A stretch of DNA of 64,000 nt from NCBI RefSeq assembly GCF_000194155.1, contig NZ_GL877883.1, forward strand, positions 277,832-341,831. The letters are read 5' to 3'. This stretch comes from Saccharopolyspora spinosa NRRL 18395. GTDB lineage: Bacteria > Actinomycetota > Actinomycetes > Mycobacteriales > Pseudonocardiaceae. The notes below the pieces were generated by a model. It saw only the letters and a program-made list of their open reading frames with translations. It searched no databases and was not told the DNA's origin. A program made the translations under genes and the position numbers. Positions 1 to 8,906 of this stretch are shown here, one piece after another. Numbering within the stretch: the first letter of the stretch is position 1; each line of letters starts with the position of its first letter.

Positions 1-81
1 GAACCGGGCGCCCCAGGTCCGCCGGGCGCAGGCCGCCCGCTCGAGGACGGCCCGCGCCCGCAGCGCCGGCAAGGCGCGTAG
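1..81 (+). CDS. C-terminal end of an unidentified protein (cut by window edge)
   Basis: Frame 1 is open from the first base to a TAG at 79-81 and encodes 26 Pro/Gly/Arg-rich residues. It ends 14 nt before the next start codon and lies on the same strand, so it may be the tail of the preceding gene of the same operon. The Pro/Gly-rich composition resembles the tail of the third downstream gene. Nothing in so short a piece identifies a family. Confidence 0.4.
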   Translation, partial: EPGAPGPPGAGRPLEDGPRPQRRQGA

Positions 82-95
82 TCGGGGGAAGGGCC

Positions 96-1427
96 GTGGC
101 CGCCGTCGCTGAGCTGCGGTCGGCCCCGGCGCGCGCCCGGCCGACCCGGCGACTCGATCGCGGAACAGAACGGCTGCTGGCCGACTGGGTGCGCACCCAG
201 GCCACCAACGTCGAACGGCACCTCGGCGCGCTGCGGCCGTTCAGCTGGGCGGAGTTCGGCGACCCGGCCACCGGGCCCAGCCGGGCGCACCTGGTGGCCG
301 TCAACGAAACCATGTCCACCCTGCGAGAACCGCTCCACGAAGCCACCCGCGCGGTACGCCGCGCGGCGGAAGCCGCTGCCGCGCATCCGAATCCGCGCCG
401 GTTGCGGGCCCTGCTGGACGCGAAGTCCCGGTCGCAGCGCTGGGTGCGTGACACCGAGCGGCTGTGGGACTTCTACCTGGAGCTGTTCAACCAGCGGCAG
501 AGCACGTTCGCCCCGTGGCTGGTGGCGGCCGACCGCATCGCCCTGGACTGCTACCAGTACGCCTACCTGGGGATCGGGCGCTGGCGCTCGATCCCGACGC
601 CGCCGCCGTTCTGCTATCTGGAACCCAGCCACGGCCCCGCGACGTCGCGGCGCGGCATCCCGCTGCAACGGCTGAGCAACCGGCTGAACCCGTTCCCGCT
701 GATCCAGCTGCCCTTCCACCGGCTGGTCAACCCGTGGACGCTCGGCGCGGTGCTGCACGAGGTCAGCCACAACCTGCAGAACGATCTCGGGCTGGCCAGG
801 GCGATCCCGATGCAGGTCGCGGCCAGGTTGACCGAGCTCGGGCTGCCGCCCGCGGTGGTGTCGATCTGGGTGCGCTGGAACCGGGAGACGTTCGCGGACC
901 TGTCCGGCCTGCTGCTCGGCGGGCCGCTGGTCGTGGGCTCGCTGTTCGACGTCATCGCGCGGGATCGGCGGCAGACGATGAAGTTCCGGCGCGCGGCGGT
1001 GCACCCGGTTCCCTACCTGCGCGGGAAGCTGTCTATCGAGCTGCTCGCCCGGATGGGCTTCGCGGAGCGCGCCGGGCAGCACGCGGGGGCCTGGCGCGCG
1101 ATGTACCCGCGGGCAGAGCTGCCCGGCGCGCCGCGGGCGCTGCTGGCGACGGCGGACCGGGCGATCCCGGCGGTGGTGGACGCGATGTGCTTCACCTCCT
1201 TCCCGTCGCTGGGAAACCGCAGCCTGTCGCGGGTTCTGCGGTTCGAGCCGAAGGAACAGCGGATGATCGAGGAGGCCGCCGGGCGATTAGCCGACGGCGT
1301 GTCACCCGGTGTGGTGCCGGAGCGGTTCCTGATCGGCGCCGTCCGGCACGCGCTCGAACAGCGGATGGCACCGCCGACGCGGTTGGTGCGGTTCTTCATG
1401 GAAGAGCTGGGGAGGCGAGCGCGATGA
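96..1427 (+). CDS. Putative zinc metallopeptidase-like protein (HEXXH)
   Basis: 443 residues from a GTG start preceded by a GGGGGAAGGG ribosome-binding stretch (84-93). I do not recognise the family. The clearest motif is HEVSH at residues 221-225, an HEXXH zinc site, followed about 40 residues later by an ETFADLSG segment (Glu264) that could supply the third ligand as in gluzincin peptidases. The surrounding segment is hydrophobic, but no signal peptide is seen, so a cytoplasmic or membrane-associated enzyme is likely. The stop overlaps the next start as ATGA, so translation of the two is coupled. Peptidase activity is inferred from the motif only. Confidence 0.7.
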   Translation: MAAVAELRSAPARARPTRRLDRGTERLLADWVRTQATNVERHLGALRPFSWAEFGDPATGPSRAHLVAVNETMSTLREPLHEATRAVRRAAEAAAAHPNPRRLRALLDAKSRSQRWVRDTERLWDFYLELFNQRQSTFAPWLVAADRIALDCYQYAYLGIGRWRSIPTPPPFCYLEPSHGPATSRRGIPLQRLSNRLNPFPLIQLPFHRLVNPWTLGAVLHEVSHNLQNDLGLARAIPMQVAARLTELGLPPAVVSIWVRWNRETFADLSGLLLGGPLVVGSLFDVIARDRRQTMKFRRAAVHPVPYLRGKLSIELLARMGFAERAGQHAGAWRAMYPRAELPGAPRALLATADRAIPAVVDAMCFTSFPSLGNRSLSRVLRFEPKEQRMIEEAAGRLADGVSPGVVPERFLIGAVRHALEQRMAPPTRLVRFFMEELGRRAR

Positions 1428-1900
1428 CCTTGCGCGGCGAATTCCCCGTGCTGGCGAGGGAACTCCGGCGGTTCGCGGCCGCGTGGCGGGCGCTGGAGGT
1501 CACCGTGGTCGAGGACCGCCCGACCGGCGAGAGCCCGGCGGTGTCGGACCGGCTCGCCGAGGTCGTCACCGACGGCACCGCCGACCTGCATCCGGCGCTG
1601 CGCGCGGTTCGAGGCCGGGTCGACGCCGATGTCCTCCACACCACGGCGCTGGCGCTGCTGCGCATGCAGCGGAGGCTGGACGACGAATTCCGCTGCCACC
1701 ACGCGGCAACCGACCTCGCGCGATCGGTGCAGGGGCGCGGGCCGGAATGGCTCGGTTGGGCGCGCAGCATCCGGTCCGGTGTGGACGGTTGTGTGGATTC
1801 GTTGCGCAGCACGGAGGACACCATGCTGCGGTGTTGGCGCGAGGCAGCCGAATTCGCGGTGCGGTTCGGCATCAAGGGGAACTGCGAGGGCAGGCGATGA
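1424..1900 (+). CDS. Unknown helical protein, second gene of coupled operon
   Basis: 158 residues. The ATG at 1424 overlaps the previous stop (ATGA) and has a strong GGGGAGG at 1409-1415 inside the upstream gene. The longer open frame that starts at 464 is a shadow of the upstream gene and is rejected. The protein is charged, has no obvious catalytic motif or membrane segment, and reads as mostly alpha-helical. Its own stop overlaps the third gene's ATG (again ATGA). I recognise no family; the position implies a function shared with the HEXXH protein. Confidence 0.65.
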   Translation: MTLRGEFPVLARELRRFAAAWRALEVTVVEDRPTGESPAVSDRLAEVVTDGTADLHPALRAVRGRVDADVLHTTALALLRMQRRLDDEFRCHHAATDLARSVQGRGPEWLGWARSIRSGVDGCVDSLRSTEDTMLRCWREAAEFAVRFGIKGNCEGRR

Positions 1901-3333
1901 GCATCACCAACGACGGCCGTGTCAACGAAGACCGGGGCGCCGCGCTGCCGCCGGCCCAGGACATCGACAGCGCGTATCCGCTGGTCACCCGGCACGACCC
2001 GCCGTGCTGCGAGCGCCCCGGCGACATCGCGAACAAGGCGATCGGCGACGTGCTGGGCTGGAAGTGGCGCGACGGCGACACCAAGGGCTTCACCGCCGCG
2101 CTGACCGGGAGCTTCGAGCTAAAGCGCGTCGAGGGGCACACCGAGGCCAAGTGGACGCCACGCGGCTACGCGATCCAGGCCGACCTGGGTGCGGTCACCG
2201 GCGGGCAGGCGTCGCTGGCCGCACGGGCGCGCAGCGCCATCAAGGACGCGACCGCGCTGCTCGACTCACTGAAGCCGCTGCGAGCGGGCTCGGATCCGGA
2301 GAACGGCGAAGGATTCCGCAGCCTGGTGCGCCACGAGCTGGAGGAGATCCGCAAGGAGCTGGAGAGCCCACTGCTGCGGGTACCGCGCGTGGATCAGCTC
2401 TTCGTGCTGCTGCTCGGCAAACCGGGATCTGCGGTGGACCCGGACCTGGTGCGCGGGCACCTCGGGGAGCTGCGCAACGAGTTCGGGCTGATCGGCGGCC
2501 TGGTCAACACCATCGAAGAGGAGCGGGTCCAGACCTCGTTCATCACGCTCGTCGACTGGGTGCTGTCGCTGTACCGCGGCTGGCTGGACGCGCGTGGCCG
2601 GATCGACCCGTTCGCGCAGCCCGAAACCGGGCAGGCGCCGTTCTTCGGCCCCGCTGTCGTGGCGCTGTCCCAGCTGCTTTCGGCTGCCGCAGTGCAGACC
2701 GAAGAGCTCGTCGCGGCGTTGAGCTCGGTGAGCATCCACCGCGGCGACCGCGAGGTGCTGCGCATCCCCGATCCGGACGGCGGCTCGATGTCGCTCGGCG
2801 GATTGCTGCGCTGGACGCACGACTTTGCCTGCTTCGAAGGCCGCAAGCTGATCGAGGTCGCGGGGAAGGACGGCGTGGACAGCGCGTTCCTGCAGGTCGC
2901 CGAGCGGTTGGAGCGGCTCGTCGGCAACCTGCCCCGGCGCTGCGACGGCGACAAGCAGGACGTGCCGGGCAACTACCGGGCGACGTTGCCGCCGGGGTTC
3001 TTCAGCTCCCGGGTTCAGCGCGCGGTCGACGAGCTGCACGACCACTTGCAGGAGATCGTGCGGGTGGCCCGGCCGATCCGCCACGGCGCGAGGCCCGCCG
3101 ACCCACCTGGACCGCCTGCACCGCCGCCGGATTCCGGGCCGAAACCACCGGATCAGCCGCCGCCCGGACCCGCGCCCGCCGATCCGCCGCCGGTGGTACC
3201 GAGCGCACCGGCCGTGGCGCCCGCGCCGTCAACCACCACGACGGCTGCCCCGATCTCAACGACCGACCCCGCGGCCAAGCAGCGCGGCCAGCGCAAGCGT
3301 CCCGAGCCCAAGCCCGCCCCGCGGCCGGAATAG
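1897..3333 (+). CDS. Unknown protein with proline-rich C-terminal tail
   Basis: 478 residues, ATG at 1897 in an ATGA overlap with the previous gene. Residues 1 to about 395 are soluble and helical. From about residue 400 the sequence becomes a low-complexity Pro/Ala/Thr tail ending in a Lys/Arg-rich segment (KQRGQRKRPEPKP). Such a tail suggests a flexible linker or a docking surface. No Walker, protease or nucleic-acid motif is visible. The longer upstream frame is a shadow of the previous gene. Function unknown; coupling to the HEXXH gene suggests a shared complex or pathway. Confidence 0.65.
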   Translation: MSITNDGRVNEDRGAALPPAQDIDSAYPLVTRHDPPCCERPGDIANKAIGDVLGWKWRDGDTKGFTAALTGSFELKRVEGHTEAKWTPRGYAIQADLGAVTGGQASLAARARSAIKDATALLDSLKPLRAGSDPENGEGFRSLVRHELEEIRKELESPLLRVPRVDQLFVLLLGKPGSAVDPDLVRGHLGELRNEFGLIGGLVNTIEEERVQTSFITLVDWVLSLYRGWLDARGRIDPFAQPETGQAPFFGPAVVALSQLLSAAAVQTEELVAALSSVSIHRGDREVLRIPDPDGGSMSLGGLLRWTHDFACFEGRKLIEVAGKDGVDSAFLQVAERLERLVGNLPRRCDGDKQDVPGNYRATLPPGFFSSRVQRAVDELHDHLQEIVRVARPIRHGARPADPPGPPAPPPDSGPKPPDQPPPGPAPADPPPVVPSAPAVAPAPSTTTTAAPISTTDPAAKQRGQRKRPEPKPAPRPE

Positions 3334-3363
3334 CGGTCCGCCCGCGCCCCGCACGGAGGAATG

Positions 3364-4554
3364 ATGGCCACCGAAAAGCAGTACCGGGAACTGTTCGACC
3401 GGGTCGCCGCGCTGCGCAGACAGGTCGCCGGCAACCTGTCGAACGAGCTGGGCAGCAATCCCCAGGTCGGCGAGGCGATCCTGAAGCAGATCGACGACAT
3501 GCTCTTCGCCGTCGAAACCGAAGCCCAGAACGAGCCACGCCCCGCCGACGGCGGCCTCGCGCAGCTGGTCGGCCTCGGCGGCGAGTCGGCCGGGGACCTC
3601 GGCGCAACGCGCATGCCGCACGGCATCGAGACCTACGATGAAACGATCGCGTCCGAACGCATCCTCGCCGTCGGCGACCTCTACTACCTGTACCAGCACG
3701 AGAGGATCGGGTTCTTCCGCGTCGTGCAGAAGATGCAGGAGCTGTTCCAGCGCGGCACGATCCGGCTCTCCGACGGGCCGGGCGCGTTCGGGCTGTACCG
3801 GTTCGACCGGCGTGACGTGCTGCGCTACACCAAGCGCGACCGGATCAGCGCCTACCGGCGGGTGCTCGGCTACGGACGCGGGCTGGGCTCGGCGAACTCG
3901 CGGCCGAACACCGACTTCCACCGGTTGTTCGTCCAGTTCAACAACCAGGTCGCGCTGTTCTGGCGGGACAAGCGGATCTCCGACGTCATCCGCGAACGGG
4001 CGCACGACATGGCCTTCGGCAGCATGGCCGTGGTGCGGCGCAGCGGCCTGGACCTGCGCAACAACCTGAAGTTCACCTCCTATGGCCACCTGAACGTGCT
4101 GCGGGTGGAGGTCATGCAACTGCTGGAGGAGTGCTTCCGGATCCTCGACGCCGAGGACGTCAAGGACCTGTTCGGCGCCGCGAACGCGTGGGATGTGGTG
4201 GACGAGGTCCTGATCCGCTACTTCGACGAGAAGCTGGTCACCTCGCCGCGGCAGCGGATGGCGGTGACCGGCCGCAACGTCCTGCGCTGGTTGGCGGCGC
4301 CGCACATCCTGGAGACGACGCGCTCGGAGTTCGAGGCGCTGCTCCTGGAGATCGCGGAACCCGCGGAGGAGTGGATCACCTCGGCGCAGTCCCTGCGTCT
4401 GGCGGACCGCACGGGCTCCAAGCAGCTGCTCCCGTGGGACCGCCAACAGCCGGCAGGCGTCGCGACGCCGTCCCGGGGCGACCGCCCGGCACCGGCCCGC
4501 AGCCGCCAACCGGCCCTGGCCCGCCGAGCTCGCGTCAACGGCCACCACAGGTGA
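3364..4554 (+). CDS. Unknown protein, last gene of the HEXXH operon
   Basis: 396 residues. Two ATGs are tandem at 3361 and 3364; GGAGGA occupies 3355-3360, so the second has workable spacing and is chosen. The gene lies 30 nt after the previous stop. The body is soluble, with an aromatic-rich middle (YYLYQHERIGFFRV) and a region rich in basic and aromatic residues (residues 130-250). The last 35 residues are Pro/Arg-rich and basic. I recognise no family. A long hairpin follows 32 nt after the stop, marking the end of the operon. Confidence 0.7.
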   Translation: MATEKQYRELFDRVAALRRQVAGNLSNELGSNPQVGEAILKQIDDMLFAVETEAQNEPRPADGGLAQLVGLGGESAGDLGATRMPHGIETYDETIASERILAVGDLYYLYQHERIGFFRVVQKMQELFQRGTIRLSDGPGAFGLYRFDRRDVLRYTKRDRISAYRRVLGYGRGLGSANSRPNTDFHRLFVQFNNQVALFWRDKRISDVIRERAHDMAFGSMAVVRRSGLDLRNNLKFTSYGHLNVLRVEVMQLLEECFRILDAEDVKDLFGAANAWDVVDEVLIRYFDEKLVTSPRQRMAVTGRNVLRWLAAPHILETTRSEFEALLLEIAEPAEEWITSAQSLRLADRTGSKQLLPWDRQQPAGVATPSRGDRPAPARSRQPALARRARVNGHHR

Positions 4555-4585
4555 CCGCCGGATCCCACGTTCCGCCAGCTCAAGA

Positions 4586-4629
4586 CCCGTGAGCGCTTTT
4601 GTTTCCACAGCAACGGAAGCGCTCACGGG
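4586..4629. terminator. 18-bp hairpin between convergent genes
   Basis: Arms 4586-4603 and 4612-4629 pair over 18 bp (two pairs are G-U when read as plus-strand RNA) around an 8-nt loop. There is no U-run, as is common for actinobacterial terminators. It sits between the plus-strand HEXXH operon and the minus-strand P450 remnant, so it could serve both directions. Confidence 0.75.
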
Positions 4630-4784
4630 CAGCCGCCTGGACCAGAACGTCTACTGTGGACTACGTGCCCACCAGGGGCGGTTCCGGGGTTGTGCGGATT
4701 AGGGTTCCGGCGTCCGCAGTCTGTTGTTGCGCACGAAAGCCGGGTTTCCCGCTCACGACAGAATCTTCCCGGTGGTTCTCGCGG

Positions 4785-5856
4785 CTACCAAGCGACGGGC
4801 ACGTGCTGCGGGCCGGAGTCGGCGAAAACCGTCCGCCACGGCAGCTGATCCGGCGACGCGGTCAGCCGGAGGCCGGGAAATTGCGCGGTGAGCCCGGCGA
4901 AGACCACCTGGAGCTCGATGCGCGCGAGGGCGGCACCGAGGCAGTGGTGCGGTCCATACCCGAAGCTCAGGCGCGGATTGGGTCGCCGGGTGATGTCGAA
5001 CCGGTGCGGCTCGGAGAAGCGGGCAGGATCGTGGTTGGCCGCTTCCAGCGACGCCAGCACGGGTTCGCCCGCTCGGACCTCCACATCGCCGAGCCGCACG
5101 TCCACGTGCGCGAAGCGCGGCATGATCTCGGCGTTCCGACCGGTCTGGCGCCGCAGGACCTCGTCAACCGCCGGTGCCACCAGACCTGGCTCCCTGGCTC
5201 GCAGCAAAGTGCGTCGTACTGACCGCTCGTGAGCAGCAGCACGGTGCCGATGCTGATCGCGTGCGACGTGGTGGCGTATCCGGCGAGCAGGAGCGCGATG
5301 ACCATGATCGCGAGCTCAAGCTCGCCGAGCCGATCGCCATCGTCCGCACGGATCCCAATCAGGGTGCTGAGCAGGTCAGCGCCGGGGTCCGCCTGCTTCG
5401 CAGCGACCAGACCGAGCACGTAGTCCTGCAGCTTCGCCCACTCTGCTCCGCCTGCCGGGGTCATCAGGTCCAGGGCGACCACCGCGTCCACCCGGGCGCG
5501 GTGTGAGGGGCACCCTTGAGCGGTTGAACCGCTCAAGGGTGCCCCTCACACCGCAAGGCTGCCGCGTAGCGCGAGCTGAACGCTTTCGACACCAAACTCC
5601 GCAGCCGGGTGTGCCCAGGAGGATCCTGGAACAACGAGTCGTTCGAACCCGCCCGCCCAGGGGGTTCGACTCCGAATCGGGGATCCGACAGCACCTTCCG
5701 CACGTCGTCGTAGCGGGTGACCAGCCAGACCAGTCCGATCTCCGGTACGTCCACGCGAGCAACGGGTGAGTTCTCCCGCAGCCAGGCGTACTCACTAGGC
5801 ACCGCGAACGCCCTCCTGCGTGCGAACGGGTATGCGGGGTGTTGCTTCGTCGGCAT
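4785..5856 (-). pseudogene. Cytochrome P450, broken by frameshifts and a deletion
   Basis: Three minus-strand frames together give most of a bacterial P450. The N-terminal part runs from ATG 5856 (MPTKQHPAYPFARRR) through a PPGHTRLRSLVSKAF segment, which is the conserved C-helix region. The middle part, from about 5490, holds the I-helix (LLLAGYATTSHA). The C-terminal part (below about 5207) holds the heme-binding loop FGYGPHHCLGAALARIE with the cysteine ligand. Between N-terminal and middle parts an estimated 60-70 residues expected in the family are missing, and a 57-bp perfect palindrome sits at that junction. A second frame change lies near 5205-5215. The gene cannot make a working P450 as read. 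Divergently placed to the MarR gene. Confidence 0.85.
5498..5554. repeat. 57-bp perfect palindrome inside P450 remnant
   Basis: Arms 5498-5525 and 5527-5554 are perfect inverted complements over 28 bp around a single central base (G5526). The outer part reads GTGTGAGGGGCACC. Hairpins with the same GAGGGGC/GCCCCTC edges occur at 13333-13371 and 23265-23307, so this looks like a member of a dispersed family. Confidence 0.9.
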
Positions 5857-5949
5857 GCACAGACCCCATTTCGCCTGCCCGGCCCAAACCCACGGCGGGT
5901 ACTGTGACAAAAATCGTAAACCTACTACATAGTGAACTGGGTACACAAT

Positions 5950-6411
5950 ATGTCTGACGAACCGGTTGTGCCGTTCGCGCTGCTCGGCAAGCTGTGGGAC
6001 GTGGCGCTGCTGCTGGCCGACGACGTCGAGCGCGGCCTCACCGAGCGCGGCCTCAGCCGAGCGCGGGCGAACTTGCTCTGGCAGCTCTATCAGCGAGGTC
6101 CGTCGACCCAGCGCGAGATCAGCCGCGCACTCGGAGTGACTCCGCGCAATGTCACTGGCCTTCTCGACGCACTGGAAGACGGCGGCTACGTCGCCCGCCG
6201 AGCGCACCCGACAGATCGGCGCGCGATGCTGGTCGATCTCACCGAGGAAGGGCGCGCGGCGCTGACGAAGATGCACCACAGGGCAGACCAGGCCGCCGTG
6301 GACCTCTTCGGCGACGTTCCCGCAACGGAGCTAGCAACCTTCCACCGCCTGCTCGACCACATAGGAGACCGCCTTCGCGCTCAAGCGGAAACGACGGGCG
6401 ACGGCACCTGA
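5950..6411 (+). CDS. MarR family transcriptional regulator
   Basis: 153 residues from ATG 5950 (an in-frame GTG at 5932 is an alternative; neither has a strong ribosome-binding site). The winged helix is clear: a recognition-helix region (STQREISRALGVTPRNVTGLLDALE) followed by the wing with the family signature DRRAMLVDLTEEG. Flanking helices would form the dimer interface. MarR proteins usually repress a divergent gene in response to a small ligand; here the divergent neighbour is the decayed P450, so its original target may be gone. The short intergenic region holds AT-rich sequence including ACTACATAGT, a plausible operator or -10 region. Confidence 0.85.
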   Translation: MSDEPVVPFALLGKLWDVALLLADDVERGLTERGLSRARANLLWQLYQRGPSTQREISRALGVTPRNVTGLLDALEDGGYVARRAHPTDRRAMLVDLTEEGRAALTKMHHRADQAAVDLFGDVPATELATFHRLLDHIGDRLRAQAETTGDGT

Positions 6412-6486
6412 TCCGAAGTTCGGCGCCGCCTTCACAACAGGTTGGCGTGATCACTCCAGTCGAAGCGGCGGTGCGGGGTTGGCGCT

Positions 6487-6498
6487 TAGACTCCGGGC
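6487..6498 (+). promoter_or_regulatory. TANNNT -10 box for leaderless deoC
   Basis: TAGACT (6487-6492) lies exactly 6 nt before the ATG at 6499, and no ribosome-binding sequence precedes that ATG. This spacing matches actinobacterial leaderless transcripts, where transcription begins at the start codon. Confidence 0.65.
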
Positions 6499-7467
6499 AT
6501 GGCACAGTCGCCGCCCCTGTCCAAGCTCACCGTGTCCGAGCTCGCGGATGCCATCCGGGACGACCGGTCGTTGCGCCGGTTCCTGCACGGCCTACCCGGC
6601 GTCGACCAGGTCGGGTTGGAGCAGCGGGCCGCCGGCCTCGCGACGCGGAGCATCAAGAAGACCGCGAAGCGCTGGGCGATCGACACCGCGATCTCGATGA
6701 TCGACCTGACGACGCTGGAAGGCGCCGACACCGAGGCCAAGGTCCGCACGCTGTGTGCCAAAGCCCGGCACCCCGACCCGGAGCGGCCGGACACCCCGCA
6801 GGTCGCGGCCGTCTGCGTCTACTCCGACATGGCCGCCACCGCGGTCCGGGCCCTCGACGGCACCGACATCCAGGTCGCCTCGGTCGCGACCGCGTTCCCG
6901 TCCGGCCGCTCGGCGCTGGCGGTGAAGCTCGCCGACGTGGAGTACGCCGTGGCCGCGGGCGCCGACGAGATCGACATGGTGATCGACCGCGGCGCGTTCC
7001 TGGCCGGCCGGTACGGGCAGGTCTTCGAGGAGATCCAGGCCGTCAAGTCCGCTTGCGGCGACGCGCACCTGAAGGTCATCCTGGAGACCGGCGAGCTCGC
7101 CACCTACGACAACGTGCGCCGCGCATCCTGGCTCGCGCTGCTCGCGGGCGGGGACTTCATCAAGACCTCCACCGGCAAGGTCTCCCCTGCCGCGACCCTA
7201 CCGGTGACGCACCTGATGCTCCAGGCGGTCCGCGACTGGCGGGATTCCACCCGGCAGCTGCGCGGCGTCAAGCCCGCGGGCGGGATCCGCAACACCAAGG
7301 ACGCGATCCGCTACCTGGTGGCCGTGCACGAGATCGCCGGTCCGGAGTGGCTGACCCCGAAACTGTTCCGATTCGGCGCGTCCAGCCTGCTCAACGACCT
7401 GTTGATGCAGCGGCGCACCCAACTCGACGGCCACTACAGCGGCCCCGACTACGTGGCGGTGGACTGA
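6499..7467 (+). CDS. deoC: Deoxyribose-phosphate aldolase
   Basis: 322 residues. Cleaves 2-deoxyribose 5-phosphate to glyceraldehyde 3-phosphate and acetaldehyde in deoxynucleoside breakdown. Family hallmarks are the EIDMVIDRG strand carrying the conserved Asp, the Schiff-base lysine in IKTSTGK (Lys222) and the second catalytic lysine in VKPAGGIRN (Lys258). An N-terminal extension makes it longer than E. coli DeoC (about 260 residues), as in other actinobacteria. The mRNA appears leaderless. The downstream aldehyde dehydrogenase start overlaps its stop (TGATG) and could remove the acetaldehyde formed. Works with the deoA and cdd genes further along the window. Confidence 0.95.
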   Translation: MAQSPPLSKLTVSELADAIRDDRSLRRFLHGLPGVDQVGLEQRAAGLATRSIKKTAKRWAIDTAISMIDLTTLEGADTEAKVRTLCAKARHPDPERPDTPQVAAVCVYSDMAATAVRALDGTDIQVASVATAFPSGRSALAVKLADVEYAVAAGADEIDMVIDRGAFLAGRYGQVFEEIQAVKSACGDAHLKVILETGELATYDNVRRASWLALLAGGDFIKTSTGKVSPAATLPVTHLMLQAVRDWRDSTRQLRGVKPAGGIRNTKDAIRYLVAVHEIAGPEWLTPKLFRFGASSLLNDLLMQRRTQLDGHYSGPDYVAVD

Positions 7468-8906
7468 TGATCGATAGCCCGTGGGAGTACGCACCGGCGC
7501 CGGAGTCGCGGGATATCGCAAACCTCAAGTCCAGCTACCGGATGTTCGTCGACGGCAAGTTCGTCGACGGCGGCGGCGAGCCGCTGAAGAGCATCAACCC
7601 GGCCACCGAGGAACCGCTGGCCGAGGTCTCCAGCGCTTCGGAGTCCGATGTGGACGAGGCAGTCCGGGCGGCGCGGCGGGCCTTCGACGACACCTGGTCG
7701 ACGATGCCGGGCAAGGAACGCGCGAAGTACCTGTTCCGCATCGCCCGGCTGATCCAGGAACGCGGCCGCGAGCTCGCGGTGCTGGAGTCGCTGGACAACG
7801 GCAAGCCGATCAGGGAGTCGCGGGACGCCGACATCCCGACCGCCGCCGCGCACTTCTTCCACCACGCCGGCTGGGCCGACAAGCTCGGCTACGCCGGCTA
7901 CGGGCCCGACCCGCGGCCGCTCGGCGTCGCCGGGCAGGTCATCCCGTGGAACTTCCCGCTGCTCATGCTGGCCTGGAAGATCGCCCCGGCGCTGGCCTGC
8001 GGCAACACCGTGGTGCTCAAGCCCGCCGAGACGACGCCGCTGACCGCGCTGGTGTTCGCGGAGATCTGCCAGCAGGCCGGGCTGCCGCCGGGCGTGGTGA
8101 ACATCCTGCCCGGCGCCGGTGACATCGGCGCCGCGCTGGTCGCGCACCCCGGCGTCGACAAGGTCGCGTTCACCGGCTCCACCGAGGTCGGCAAGCAGAT
8201 CCAGCGCGGCGTCGCGGGTTCCGGCAAAAAACTGACGCTGGAGCTCGGCGGCAAGGCCGCGAACATCGTCTTCGACGACGCCCCGCTCGACCAGGCCGTC
8301 GAGGGCATCGTGAACGGGATCTTCTTCAACCAGGGCCACGTCTGCTGCGCAGGCTCGCGGCTGCTGGTGCAGGAGTCGATCGCCGACGAGCTGCTCGAGA
8401 AGCTGCGGGTCCGGGTCCAGACGCTGCGGGTCGGCGACCCGCTGGACAAGAACACCGACGTCGGCGCGATCAACTCCGCCGAGCAGCTGGCCAGGATCAC
8501 CGAGCTGGCCGCCAGCGGCGACGCCGAGGGCGCCCAGCGCTGGACCAGCCCATGCCCGCTGCCGGAGAAGGGGTTTTTCTTCTCCCCCACGGTGTTCTCC
8601 GACGTCCAGCAGTCGATGCGGATCGCCCGCGAGGAGATCTTCGGGCCGGTGCTCTCGGTGCTGACCTTCCGCACCCCGGCGGAGGCCATCGCCAAGGCCA
8701 ACAACACCCCCTACGGCCTGTCGGCCGGAATCTGGACCGAGAAGGGGTCCCGGATCCTGTGGGCGGCGCAGCGGCTGCGGGCCGGGGTGGTGTGGGCGAA
8801 CACCTTCAACCGGTTCGACCCGACCGCCCCGTTCGGCGGCTACCAGGAATCCGGCTTCGGCCGCGAAGGCGGACGCGCCGGTTTGGAGGCATACCTCGAT
8901 GTCTGA
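7467..8906 (+). CDS. Aldehyde dehydrogenase
   Basis: 479 residues, ATG at 7467 sharing one base with the deoC stop. An NAD(P)-dependent aldehyde dehydrogenase with the complete catalytic set: the PWNFPLLM segment, the cofactor loop FTGSTEVGK, the catalytic Glu in LELGGKAAN (Glu259) and the nucleophilic cysteine in NQGHVCCAGSR (Cys293), then EEIFGPVL. Coupling to deoC suggests oxidation of the acetaldehyde (or a related aldehyde) released from deoxyribose phosphate; this substrate is inferred from context. The next gene starts 8 nt inside this one and encodes a half-length relative. Confidence 0.93.
   Translation: MIDSPWEYAPAPESRDIANLKSSYRMFVDGKFVDGGGEPLKSINPATEEPLAEVSSASESDVDEAVRAARRAFDDTWSTMPGKERAKYLFRIARLIQERGRELAVLESLDNGKPIRESRDADIPTAAAHFFHHAGWADKLGYAGYGPDPRPLGVAGQVIPWNFPLLMLAWKIAPALACGNTVVLKPAETTPLTALVFAEICQQAGLPPGVVNILPGAGDIGAALVAHPGVDKVAFTGSTEVGKQIQRGVAGSGKKLTLELGGKAANIVFDDAPLDQAVEGIVNGIFFNQGHVCCAGSRLLVQESIADELLEKLRVRVQTLRVGDPLDKNTDVGAINSAEQLARITELAASGDAEGAQRWTSPCPLPEKGFFFSPTVFSDVQQSMRIAREEIFGPVLSVLTFRTPAEAIAKANNTPYGLSAGIWTEKGSRILWAAQRLRAGVVWANTFNRFDPTAPFGGYQESGFGREGGRAGLEAYLDV

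Noticed and set aside
5994..8906. 970-residue plus-strand frame fused to aldehyde dehydrogenase
   Set aside because: Only the part from ATG 7467 is real; the first 490 residues are an Arg-rich out-of-frame reading of the MarR and deoC genes.
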